From Halictus rubicundus (taxonomy: Eukaryota > Arthropoda > Insecta > Hymenoptera > Halictidae), in contig NC_135149.1 in the NCBI RefSeq assembly GCF_050948215.1, positions 8,909,001 to 8,973,000 on the forward strand: a DNA stretch of 64,000 nt. Direction: 5' to 3'. A program made the translations under genes and the position numbers. Each line of letters opens with the position of its first letter. Position 1 is the stretch's first letter. Positions 47,201-58,804 of this stretch are shown here, piece after piece. The notes under the pieces are model-generated. The model was not told where the DNA came from. It saw nothing but the letters and a program-made list of their open reading frames with translations, and did no database searches.

Positions 47201-48517
47201 GGAAAAGGAGGGGGCACAGAATGGGGTGGCCACTGCGTCTAGCCTCCAAAGGGGTAGACGCAACTGCCTTGAGGTCCAGCTACCCTACGCTGCTCCCTGG
47301 GGGGTTGGATAAGGTTTTTTTTTCAACCCTAGCTACAGGTATGAAGTGTGCAACGGGTTGTTACTCTTCTGGAATCGATGGGTTTGGTTTTCTTGGGATA
47401 ATCGGTGTATTAACGCCTGGATAATGAACTTCTGCCTTTTTGTGTTTGGAGGAAGATGAGTTTGCCCGAGACTTATGATGATGTTTAAGTGTCTGTTGTT
47501 GATGAGATTTGGGTAATTGGATGCTTCATGTTTGTTTTTATTTGTTCTTTCCGTTGGAATAATTTTCTAGCTTTTTTACTAGCTTGCACCCACCCTTGAT
47601 TTGTTCAGTTAGACCACTTGAAGTGTCTTTGAATGTTTACTGTTTGTGGGAGTGTCAAAGATGAAATTTTAATCTGTTTATGAATATTGTCAACTCCGGG
47701 CTATTCGTTAGCATTTTCTATAAAGATTATTTTTGTTTACTTATTTCGACAAAAATGAATAGATTCGTTCGTTTATCAATTGCATTATTAAAAAGCTCAG
47801 AGACCGTTTCAATGGTTATATAAATGAAATACTAGCGTCTATGGAGACAAATCGAGATTTCAGTCGTTATATAATTCATATTGTAATATTAGTTATATTG
47901 TTTCAGCCGTTATATTAGTGGGAAAAATTGGTGTGGACTTTTTGGTGTTGAAGAGAATAAACATGGATCAATAAAAATTGATAAGTTGTTTAGCGTTGAA
48001 TGGAAGAAATATATTGTATTGGAGGACAATATGCTGTATCCAGCAAATTAATTTTTTAGAATTTTTGACTCTTGTGGATTCAGGATGTTTGACTACAGTT
48101 GAAATTATAGTTACCTGGCCGATCCATTGTAATCGTCTGCCTCGCGTGTGTCCAGCACACGACCCGATTCCCAGCGGCACGACCCACTGACCCAATTCGA
48201 GTGAATGAGGCACTTTCGATTTACGATCGGGATTTCGTGGAGCATTGTTCGTGAAATCTTCAAGTTACCGTCGAACGGATCAATCGACATATGGGGTATA
48301 GGCTGTCTGTCAAATTCACCGTTCACGCCCGCTACTTTCTAGCGGACAGCATTGTACTCATTTACATTCACAAAGCCTCTGTAAACAAAAATTTCCCAAG
48401 AACGTACATTTGGCCACTTCCATAAATTATTTCACAACTTGGAATTTCATTTCAGAACGAAAAAATTCATCTCGCAGTCTAAAAGAACTTTGCGACAAAG
48501 ATAAAGCATGCACGTTA
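44228..48517. other. Intergenic, GC-rich patches
   Basis: No gene recognised. 44380-44760 and 46640-47330 are GC-rich; the latter contains a C12 run near 46948 and a CATGCAAATAC octamer-like site near 46660. Near 46000 CAGTGGAACCCCGATTATCG is a pogo/Tigger-type terminal repeat relic, followed at about 46130 by a TTGGATAATTC fragment. Confidence 0.4.
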
Positions 48518-48765
48518 TTAACCCTTGGCACTCGAATGGCGACTGTAAGGCACCACTAAAAATTGCTGTATCATTATTTAAAATATTTTTTACGTTATTA
48601 AATTTTTTTGTATTTAATAAATCACTGAACACTTCAGTATTGTACGAGCAAATTGCACCATTTTTGTATGTATAACATGAAAAAATATATATAGAAGGAA
48701 AATATTCTAGATCGGAAGAAATGTTTCGTTTTGGAGTTAAAATAGCTTCGAGTGCAAAGGGTTAA
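48518..48765. mobile_element. piggyBac-type MITE with TTAACCCTT ends
   Basis: Left end TTAACCCTTGGCACTCGAA and right end TTCGAGTGCAAAGGGTTAA are inverted repeats with the TTAA target duplicated. 248 bp, AT-rich non-coding interior. Ends of this kind are typical of piggyBac-derived MITEs. Confidence 0.85.
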
Positions 48766-49602
48766 TGTTTGCCAGTAAAAGTGTGTTCTGGTATTTTATA
48801 GATTTTTGATCATCGCAAAATTGTAAAGAACAGCAATTTTAAGAAATTTCTTATTCGTTTACTTTAGTTATTACCGCGAGTTTCACGAGCAAATGGAAGC
48901 AAATTCAAAGCACATAAGAGCACAACTTTTTATTAGAAGGAAATTCATGGGAATCGCGCCCCACTCGTGCAGACAAATACCCGGCTGTAATAAATGACGC
49001 CGTCTGTCGCGCGGGCGAGACATTTTTTCATTGAACTCCCACGGAAACGAGTTACATTTTCCTGTATTCCACAATTCAGCCGTTTCCCCGCGACGACGAT
49101 CCAGATGTCGTCTAAAAACGACCCCACGCATGTATTTTTTTCCGATGGGGCTCCTGGCTACTGAATATAGAAGCGCCATTAAAAATGAAGCAATTAAAAC
49201 ACTATTTCTGTAAAGACCAGACCTCCTAAATAAACTTCGGGGCAGCTGTGTACAACGCGATTTCTTGGCGATCATAGAAATTGTAACAACGACTAGTTTA
49301 TTTGGTTTATGAAAGAATTACAGAATACTTAACAGTAAAATTTTCATTAGGTTTGTCAATGGCTAATTTACTAATTTAAACACGGTAGCTCTGTAGGTGA
49401 AGGTAGAGACACCTTGGACTCTATGGCGCACGTTTATGAGGAACATTGCCAAATATTAACCAGGTAGAATATGTCTGAGTTAGGCATTGCAATAAACATT
49501 GAGTTTGATAAAACAGAATGACTCTTTTATTTCCATGGCTCCCGAAACTGCTCTAAGATTAAAACCCAACACTAAATGGTATTAAACATCATCTAAGAGA
49601 AG
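48766..49602. other. Intergenic, no feature seen
   Basis: Short frames only; nothing recognisable. Confidence 0.5.
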
Positions 49603-50070
49603 TTAAGGGATGAAATTTTTTTTTGTTTGAATCGATAGGAAATTTCCTCAGAAATACGATAAAAAAGTTAGAAAGTGATCAAAGATGTTCTAGAACGGTA
49701 TTTTCAAAATAAAGTGAACGGTTGAAAATCTGTTTTTTTTTCAAAACTTCGCCATTTTTGCAATTTTGCAAATTTTAATAAAAGAAGAATGTCATGTTGT
49801 GCGTATTTGCATAAACTAACGATTCCATTTTGATTTCTTTGTTTCAGATCATTTTTGTGCACTGTACGCTGCACGGCGCATTTCCAGCATGCCATTTTCA
49901 AGCCGCCATTGCACCATTAACATTAACGATTATAATTTATAAAAACTATTTTTGTTTACATTATAACGTTAATAAATGGTTTCTCAACTTTTAAATGAAT
50001 CTATGCATTATATTAAAAAAAAAAAAAAATTCATGAAAAACAGGCCATTTACACAAGGTTCCTCCCTTAA
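49603..50070. mobile_element. TTAA-flanked MITE, family B, internally deleted copy
   Basis: Same ends and internal blocks as 43438-44227, but about 380 bp of the interior is missing at the join after GTGAACGGTTG, and it has a private A-rich insertion near 49980-50030. Confidence 0.75.
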
Positions 50071-50773
50071 ATACTCGAACGCGTTAATTCGTTTAGGCGA
50101 GATTGTGATCCAGGCAAGAGCGAATCGTGTGAAATGAAATTAATTTCGGACACCTGGCGGGACCAAGGCCGAGGGAATCGATTAGGAGGTTCCCCCGTGA
50201 GACGAGGAGAAGGTCCGGTCTTCTTGCTGGGCGGAAGCAAAGATTTCAAGATTCGGGGATAGCGTTTCCTTCTTGTTGGATCCCATGGCGAGCGCGAGGG
50301 CGGCTGCAGGTGTATCCGAAGATCGAGCCGCAAAGCAGAGGGTGGGCGTTCCAAATTTAGACTCGCCTCTTGATCTTCCTCAAGAGGTTTGTGGTCAAGC
50401 TAACTACTCGAGCCCACTCTCAGTCTCCCGGGGTTAATGAGGAGGTCGCGACATCTGACCGAACGCCTTCCGTTATGACAGCTAGCTCGAATATTTATGG
50501 GAAATCGTGGGCCATGGGAATCGGACATGGAGCGGTCGATGAGAATTTTCATGGACGACCCACGCGGCCGCGTTTCGTCAAAGCTTCCTCTCTTTTTCGC
50601 CCCAATTTTGACTTCACTGTAATCTTTCAAAATTTTCTTGCCATTTAGAATCATGCTTCACTAATCCGCCATCCTGAGGTTAAATCTATTAGTCTTTTCG
50701 TTGTTCCTAAGGTAACGCATCTAGTCACAAGGAATCGACTAAGTAAATCTAATCGTAAATGTCAATTTTGATC
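50071..50773. other. Intergenic, moderately GC-rich
   Basis: Two overlapping antiparallel frames in 50067-50654 have no domain. Nothing else recognised. Confidence 0.4.
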
Positions 50774-52217
50774 CAGTCCCGGACAAAATGATAGCACATA
50801 GCAAATAAGGTTGACCTGGATAGCTTTCTGAGCAAGCAGAAGAAATATACAAATGCTTAAGGCGAAATGATAGCACACCTGTGCTTTGTGCTGATATTGC
50901 CAAGCTGTTGCCAAGCAGTTAATAGCAAGTGTCAAGTTTTAAAGTTAAACGTCGACATGGGCCGCGGAAAAAAATTAAGTCAAACTGAAATTGCAACGAT
51001 TATTGAATTAAAAAGTCAAAATGTTACTGTTTCCGAAATTTCAAAGACTGTTAAAAGAAGTCGCAAGGTAGTATATAATTTATTAAGAGATCCTGCAAAT
51101 TATGAAAGGAAAAAAGTCGTAGGAGACCGCCAATATTATGAGAACAGGATAAAAGGGCTTTTATTCGCATTGCTTCGAACTCAACATTGACGTCACATGA
51201 AATTGCTCAAAAAGCAGGCATCACTGGAAACATCCGAAGTGTTCGTCGTGTTCTTCAGACGTGTAAGTTTATTCAAAGATTGAAAATGAAGCAAAAACCT
51301 CCGTTAACAAAACGTCATAAGGAGCAGCGATTAACATTTGCAAAAGAACGTATTCACTGGAAGAAGAAATGGGGACGTATTTTATTTACGGACGAAAAGA
51401 AGTTCAATATGGACGGCCCAGATGGATTTTCATTCCATTACCACGCTTAAGAAAAGAAAGAATTGTGAAAAAACGAAGACAAATGGGTGGGGGTGGTGTG
51501 ATGATCTCGGTCGGAATTGGATACTTTCTTGAAGTAATACGAACAAATACAAGTTTCTTGAAGGAAAAATGAATAGTCAGAAATATAAAAATCTAATCTC
51601 GCAACAAATTAATGAACACGCACAACGAATTACCAAAGGAAAATTTATTTTTCAACATGACAATGCTGCCATTCCACGAGCTAAAGTCGTAAAACAATTT
51701 TTTCAATGAGAAAATGTATCAGTTATGCCATGATCCGCACGCTTCCCGCACCTGAATATTGTTGAAAATGTTTGGGGAGAACTCACACGAGTTGTATATA
51801 AGAATGGAAAACAGTACGATAATATTCAACAATTAAAAGAAGCTATCAAGGTAAAATGGGGTTATTTGTCACAAGATACGATTAAAAAGCAATATAAATC
51901 CTTACCAAATCGGATGCTCGAAGTAGTAGAACATAAAGGCGGATACACCCATTATTAATTTGCTGTTAATTATTATGTAACTTTCTTTTTTGTGAAAATA
52001 TATGTATAAATTTTGTTAGTGTGCTATCATTTCGCCCTCACCATTTGTATATTTCGTCTGCTTGCTCAGAAAGCTGGCGAGGTTAACCTTATTTACAAAG
52101 AGGTTTCGTCTCTGTGCGTCATGACAATTATGATATTCTGTGTTACATACAAAAATTCTGAATGATCTTCGAGATATTAAAGATAGCACGCGTGTGCTAT
52201 AATTTTGTCCCGGACTG
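50774..52217 (+). mobile_element. Tc1-like transposon with long double-repeat inverted ends
   Basis: The tips read CAGTCCCGGACAAAATGATA and the complement of TTTTGTCCCGGACTG. A second set of the same GATAGCACA motif lies about 90-190 bp inside each end, with an 80-bp conserved stretch (CTTTCTGAGCAAGCAGA). This is the IR/DR architecture of Tc3/Sleeping Beauty-type elements. Between the ends lies a broken transposase. Confidence 0.9.
50954..51957 (+). pseudogene. Broken Tc1-like transposase
   Basis: Pieces in three frames: an HTH N-terminus starting at MGRGKKLSQTEIATIIELK (frame 1, to about 51180), a second part with the first catalytic Asp in LFTDEKKFNMDGPDG (to about 51448), and a third with the second Asp in FIFQHDNAA and the Glu in HLNIVENVWGEL, consistent with a DD34E layout. 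At least two frameshifts and two in-frame stops (near 51705 and 51729) interrupt it, so it is inactive. Confidence 0.85.
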
Positions 52218-53045
52218 TAGTTCTGTGCCTGCCAGAGAGGCAAAATTTTGCAATTCATGGTTCATTTCATGAAAACCAGAACGAGGAGCAAGTTCAATTT
52301 GTCAATTAGAAAATTCCTTGTGACGAGCGTAGACCAACTGAAATTTTCTCAAAATCTTTTTTTCTTAATTGCTGAACGAAATAGGGTCGTTTGTTCCAAT
52401 TTAAAAGAAAATTATTCTGTTTTAAAGGCCGTCCAAATAACTGCACTATAAACTAAAACATTGGATTTGGATGTTTTGGTCGAGAAATGGGAACAGTATA
52501 CTCAGGTATAACGAGCATTAACGGTGAATCGCGATTGCCGGAAGAGGGGCGATAAGTTAAAAACAAAATTCAAGGCCACGGTCTGTTTTATTGTGAAAGC
52601 CAGCCTCTACCCTCGACGGAACTTCCGAGTCCAGAGTTTGCAGATGCAGGAGAGCAAGAAGGGGCCCCGGGGCTCTTACTTCGGCCCTCTTGTAACTCGG
52701 GGAGTCCTCCATGGCTACGCAATAATATACCAGTCCCAGGGACAAAGCCGCAGTTTAACGTAGCACATTATGCATTTACTGATGGTAGGTACCCGAAATA
52801 AAACCATTTAGTACCTAGTTTTAGTGGGGGGAGGGGAGGGCTATCTTTTTTTCCGGAATGCAACGGACTCGACGGATGAAATACAAAAATTCTTCCTGGC
52901 GTACTTCAAACGTCTCGGAAAATCACAAAACCAAGCGAAGTCCACTGAGAAATCAGATAAACGTAAAATTTGAATACAAAACTTTAACTTTAAACTGTGC
53001 TGAATTCATCGAGAACCAGCTGTCTGTCTGACATTGCTTGCGACG
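52218..53045. other. Intergenic, no feature seen
   Basis: Short frames only. A GGGGAGGGGAGGG run lies near 52826. Confidence 0.45.
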
Positions 53046-53185
53046 TTAAGGGGTTGGTTTTAGGCGAATAAGTGTACACTGTTTGAGCAACGAGTTTGTG
53101 TAATATACTTGATAAATTTGAAAACCATCGAGATTTTTGAAAAAATATATGTGAAAATTCCTTTTTCTGACACATTCTCCCTTAA
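53046..53185. mobile_element. Possible short TTAA-flanked MITE
   Basis: TTAAGGGG at the left and CTCCCTTAA at the right, 140 bp apart. The inverted repeats are only about 7-8 bp, so this could be coincidence, but the ends resemble family B at 43438 and 49603. Confidence 0.35.
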
Positions 53186-56100
53186 AATGATTCAAAATTA
53201 TTATATAATATTATACCGGGCTACAACGCAACCGTCTCTTAAGCCTGAATTGCAAAGTTAATCTAATTTACAGATTGGTACAAATCCAGATGCACTCCCG
53301 TGGCTTTAGGGGGTGGAAAACGCAAATTTTTACCGTTCAAGGATCCAAAGGAATGTGCTCGACGTCCGGTCAGTCAAACATAAACATCCATTTCGATAGC
53401 GATCGGTCGAGGGTCGAAATTTGCAAACCTCCGTATTTTCCCCTGCGCCCTTAATCTTTGATCGATCATCTGAAGGGCGATCCAAGAGGGACATGAAAGA
53501 ACGTGAAACAAGAGCGGCGAACTCGTTCGTTCCCCACGGGAATTTCAGGTCTTTATGCGACCGGTGATCCGATCGTGGCTCTGGGATCTTGATTTCTCAA
53601 TCGCGGAGGCCCGACTCTAGATCAGCGTGGATCGTGCATCTGGCACGCATGCGCGAGCATAATGCAAGTAGCATGTATACGGGGGCCTCGTGTGTCGACG
53701 CGGAAGTCCCGTGGACCACGGGGGCACAGCTGGTCGCGAGAACCGATTTATCGCGGAACTATCGCGAGACACATTGTGACGCAATGACGCGTCGCACGAT
53801 CGTTCACGGTAATCACAACGGGCTGAGAGATTGAGAGTCTTGAGATACTCGACACGAGGCACCGGCGACTAATTAAACGAAAATTTGATTCGACCCCTTC
53901 GCCTGCGACACTCCGAAAAGCATTCCAATATTAAATTCCTGATCTTTAACAAATCAAGCTGTTATAATTTTGTAACAAAAAATCGTAGGACGATGAATCT
54001 GCGCTCATTCGAAAGCTTGAAGCCCCTACTTTTACAGCTCGTTGATCATTTTTTCCTAAAATATTTGCGCATGATATAGCAGTTTGAAAACTGAAGCTAG
54101 TTCCTTTTAGACAATGGTAAAAATTGAAGTCATTCATGAAAAACGTTTCTTAACATTTATATAAGAAAACTATCTTAAAAAAAAAAAATAGGAAAAAATA
54201 CCTCTCCGTCTTTCTTTATATTTTCTATTTCTTAAATTTTTCTTAATATTTTCAGAAACGTTCGAGTTGGCATTATCTTTGAGTGAAAACGACGCCACGA
54301 TGGATCGAAATGGCAAATGACGGGCTTGTCCAGGGGGAAAAAAAATGAGTTTCCATTCATTCGCAAAGATGTTTTCGTACTTGTCCCGGAATCGTGGTGG
54401 ATAGCCTGGCTAGACGGTGAAATAAATCAACCGGTCAAAGGGACCGTTTACGTAGCATAACGTAGAAAACGGCCTTTGTGACGGCTACGGTCAGGCTCCG
54501 GAAAGTAAAAGTTTTCCGGTGCAATAATCGCGGGTCATAAAGGTTTATCTGTTTATTGCGGCCGCCATTACTTCTTGAAATGGGCTGAGTGATTTCGTCA
54601 ACGAAACAAATTTCCGCCATTTACTGTCTCGCATCTACATGCTTCCCGTTCGTGAAACGCTCTTCGATTGCCGTAAGACGTTTCGGTCTCTCAGTTTTTA
54701 TATTATTCGGCGTGTTTCTTGACAAGGTGTTATTGCTCCTAAGAATGCCACGCGACATGTATAACATCATCGACAGATGTCAATAATTGCTCACTCCCGT
54801 CGCAAACCCAAATAACATTAGACAACAATCGTTACAATTTCAACAATCGCTCCGTGTTACTAATCACTTCCGATAGTTGCATCCAGTCTCTTTAGCTACG
54901 CCATATTGTAAAGCGTCGGTTTGTATTAATTATTCTTGTTTAAAATGTTTGGATCGAATTATGTAGGTGAGACACTATTGTATAATTGAATAGACTCTTT
55001 GTCTAGTAGAAAAGCAGAATAAAATGTTAATCGCGTACAATTTTTACAAAAATGTTTTGATTTCATCAAGGTCGGTGCTAATTTCATGTTTTCCATCTGC
55101 TTAAGAAGATCGGTAAAAATTAAAGCAAAGCAGTTCGTCCTTGCTAATATAGGTACAATTCTTAACACCGAGAATTGTATTTTATAATTCTTCGTGTGAC
55201 AGGCAGACTGAATAAACAATCTCTACCTCTCCGAGACGTGTTCAATGGAAAACAAGAAGAGCATTAATGCATTAAAAGCGAACGACAAGCGTCTTCGGTG
55301 AAACAAAATTGAGCACACAGAACAGAATGTAATAAACATTCCTCGGAGAGGCTGCATCGTTTACACGTTATTGATTTTGGTAAACTAGAAAACAAAACCG
55401 AAAGTAAAGGGACAGAGATGTTTCGAGATTCATGATTCAGCGTTGCCGTGTCCCTTCTTTCAGAAATGTAGAAACCGCTTCTATCGATTTTGGTAGACTA
55501 GAAAGGCGCCGATGGTCGCTGACAGAGGAATAGAAACAGTTCGACGAAGGCCGAGCGCGATCGTAAAACAACGTTGCAAAAAGTCCGGGGTAGTTGCAAT
55601 TCCAGGCGCAATTCGATATCGCGTTTTCCCATGGCGTCGCCTCTATAAAACAGCGTGCACGCCGCGCGAAAGAAAGAGTTCATTGATGAGACCGTACGGG
55701 TCGAGAACAGTGCGGCGCGGCCCGAGTAAACAGTATTTAACGTTTCAGAAGAATTCCCACACAGTGTGCACCCCTCTCGCCTCACCCCTCCCCCCACTTC
55801 TTCTTCCCTCTCTAGCACTCGTATGCATCCGATGCATCGTTGCGCGCGCCAGCCACACTTATGACGCACGTATACACACGTCCGGCACACGGCCCTTCTC
55901 TGTCGTCGTTTGCCTTTGCCGATGCTGCTCTGTTGGGATTTCATCGTAGCAATCGGACCGACAAGATCGTCTTTGCGGTACTCGAACTTTTTACGCCACG
56001 AGGATCGCGAGGATCGTTTCTCTCTTTTTTCTTCCAGTGTTTAACGATTTACTTGCTCGTTGGCGCACATGGGCCAGCGGTGACAGATCGTGATTGCGTT

Positions 56101-56189
56101 GGGGAGATTTATGGGGAATTTTTTTGGACCGCTGATCGCGAAGGCGAAAGATGAACTTTTGATTCTGTGGATGAGATTCAATTTTTACT
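53186..56189. other. Intergenic upstream of deadpan
   Basis: No coding exon recognised. Near 55650 CTATAAAACAGCG is a TATA box in GC-rich sequence that could mark a promoter. The 148-codon and 145-codon frames at 55498-55949 overlap on opposite strands and have no domain. Confidence 0.4.
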
Positions 56190-56765
56190 TTTTGGAGAGA
56201 AATTTGAATTGTTGCGCCAGTCACGCCGGTGAATGAAATTGAATTTATTTTGTATTTTATATGATCCGAAAGGATTTTGTAATCTCAATTTCACAGTCCG
56301 GAGAATGAAATTAGATTTTTGTTTCTTGGAGCATCATTGAAGCGCCGAAGGCGGGGCGAAAGTTTTATTCTTGCGTTTATGGTGACAGCGGAGGAAATGA
56401 AATTTCTATTTATTGGACCAGCTTTGGGGCAAAATTTTAATTGTTGCGCCAGTGGCGCCGGTGAATGAAATTGAATTTATTTTGTATTTTATATGATTCG
56501 AAAGGATTTTGTAATCTTTATTTCACAGTCCGGAGAATGAAATTAGATTTTTGTTTCTTGGAGCATCATTGAAGCGCCGAAGGCGGGGCGAAAGTTTTAT
56601 TCTTGCGTTTATGGTGACAGCGGAGGAAATGAAATTTCTATTCGTTGGACCAGCTTTGGGGCAAAATTTGAATTGTTGCGCCAGTGGCGCCGGTGAATGA
56701 AATTTACTTTATTTTGTATTTTAGATAATTCGAAAGGATTTTGTGGTTTTTACAGTCCAGGTACA
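56190..56765. repeat. 232-bp tandem repeat, about 2.4 copies
   Basis: Landmark GTTGCGCCAG occurs at 56211, 56444 and 56675. Each unit carries GAAGCGCCGAAGGCGGGGCG and GGTGACAGCGGAGGAAATGA. Copies are nearly identical, so the duplication is recent. It lies about 700 bp upstream of the deadpan 5' region. Confidence 0.85.
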
Positions 56766-57443
56766 ACGCCATAGAAATATTTGTCTCTTGTCCGAATTAA
56801 TTCATCGTTTGTCCTCACTATGGCTTTTCTCGAACAGAACCAGCCTTTAGAAATTCTTCGATTTTTTAAAAAAACTCGAATTAAGTCCTTCCCCGAAACG
56901 ATGATCTAATTGTTCAGCCTCTTTATTAAATAGCTGGCACAAAACCAGCTTTATGCTCTCGGCGCGCTAAGAAAGAAGGCGTAGTAAAACTGCGAAAGGA
57001 GTACGAAAGAGGAGACTCAAATTTCGAGGAGACTATGTCGCCTTGTCCCGAGGACGGCGTGAATTCCCACACATCAACAGGTCTCAGGAGGACCTCCCAC
57101 CCCATGGGTACTCCATAGCCCCACTCCAGGTTCTCGATACACCCCACTCCGAACCGCGGCGAGTGCATCGGCATGCGGTCTTCGAAATCGAAAACGTCAA
57201 ACAGTTACCCTCGACACCCCAAGCGGGACGACGCCGGCCTTCGGTGATCATCCCCAAACCCCAGTGCTACAAAAGTCTTCGACGGAATCGTACCAGTACA
57301 CAACCGTAGCTCCTCAATGTCGCGTGGGATTGTTTGTGTATTCAGTTTTGTTCACGTGTCGACGATCACAAGGGACTTAAGAGACAGTTTTCTGTGTTAA
57401 TATCGTTGCGAAAATTGCTAAAAGTGTTCGACCCGGTGCTTCA

Positions 57444-58804
57444 ATGGTGGATTACTATAATTACAAGATGTCGGGCAGCGAGGATGAGCCGGACGCTCAC
57501 ACGCAGTCGGGAATGACCAAGGCTGAGCTGCGAAGGGTAAAATTCGTTTCTCCACCCTCTTGCGAATCCTTTTGAAACAGCTTTCTGTTGCGTTGATGTT
57601 TGTCATTGTTTATTTGCGACTACTCGTTGTCCTGAGTTCTTAGAAAGGATCAAGGCAGCGCTAGACTTGAATGAAAATTAATAAATTGATAGCTTTAGAG
57701 GATCTACGAATGATGATTATGGATCTTTAGACATGAATGAAAAGTATAACATTTTTGAGACTCTTTTGTGTGGTCGAAGTCGTTGAGATTTAACAGTTTG
57801 AATGCCAACCTAGTGCCTCAAAAATTCAACGAAATCAGAGTGGTACATTGAATGAAACCAAAATTGAATTGCTAAGATTTGCGATGCTAAAAACACTCTG
57901 CCAACCTTGTTGCATTTAACAGATAACTGCTACACTCGATAGATTAACGCGAAACTTCATTTATAAATCTAGATTGTTGATACCACCTCATTTCTGTCGC
58001 ATTTTTCATTCGTTGAATGTATTCCAAAATAAAATAGGATTTTACCTCTTGGTTTTTTCAATATAAATTTTACGATATAATCGGCACTGGCCATATAATT
58101 TGTTGAGTAAGTTATCAAGTTATCTGTGCGAATATAAGTACTCGATTAACGAAGAAAATATTTAAGTATAAATATTCAAACATGCAAAAAACGATCCTCA
58201 TCTACTCGCAATCAGTATACTTGTTTCTTATAGACAGAAAAAGTTCTCTGATACAAGAGACCATACAATTACTGCAATTGTCACCAGTAACAAATAAATA
58301 TTATGAATATTGTCACAGAAAATATAAGTCTCGAAAGGACCGCTAAAACTTAGCAATTCATCTCGGTTCACTTCATGTTCTCTAAAGATCCTAATCTGAT
58401 CTGAACCACTGACAAACCGTAAACAAATTAAAATATCCGAGTCAACAACCGATATCAGCTGCCGCAACATCACCCAACAGTCGCATTAACAGAACATGAA
58501 CGCAATACAGTACAGCAAGGTCCGCAATTATCCACGAATCCCCTTCTTACATTCTCCAGCTCGCACGCTTATCGCTTCGAAAGCGGTCCCACGTGCTATC
58601 GCGTGCAAGCAATTGTGATTCTCGATCCGATAACGAGGCGATAGATCCCAAGAGGGATTCCATGGCGGCGTGTATCGATCGTTGAAGTTCCTAATTTGCT
58701 AATTGCAGAGCAACAAGCCGATCATGGAGAAGCGTCGTCGAGCGCGGATCAATCAGTGCCTGGACGAGCTGAAGGGCCTAATCCTGGAGGCGATGAAAAA
58801 AGAC
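57444..58804 (+). CDS. dpn: deadpan-type bHLH-Orange repressor, first two coding exons (partial)
   Basis: Exon 1 (57444-57536) encodes an acidic start and ends in MTKAELRR. Exon 2 (58709-58804) continues with SNKPIMEKRRRARINQCLDE and LKGLILEAMKKD, then a GTGAGT donor. This is the basic region and helix 1 of the Hairy/E(spl)/Deadpan family, with the diagnostic Pro in KPIMEK. The preceding TKAELRR and following ILEAMKKD match Deadpan best. Deadpan is a nuclear repressor that maintains neural stem cells and takes part in sex determination in flies, binding class C sites and recruiting Groucho through a C-terminal WRPW. Helix 2, Orange domain and WRPW are not in the window. I chose the first in-frame ATG; a second Met lies eight codons later. 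Confidence 0.9.
58590..58606. promoter_or_regulatory. Paired class C / E-box sites in deadpan intron 1
   Basis: CACGTG (58590-58595) and CGCGTGC (58600-58606, GCACGCG on the minus strand) lie about 110 bp ahead of exon 2. These are the preferred sites of Hairy/Deadpan-class repressors, so negative autoregulation is possible. Function is inferred from the motif only. Confidence 0.3.

Noticed and set aside
55498..55949. Opposing 148- and 145-codon frames upstream of deadpan
   Set aside because: They overlap on both strands in GC-rich DNA and carry no domain.
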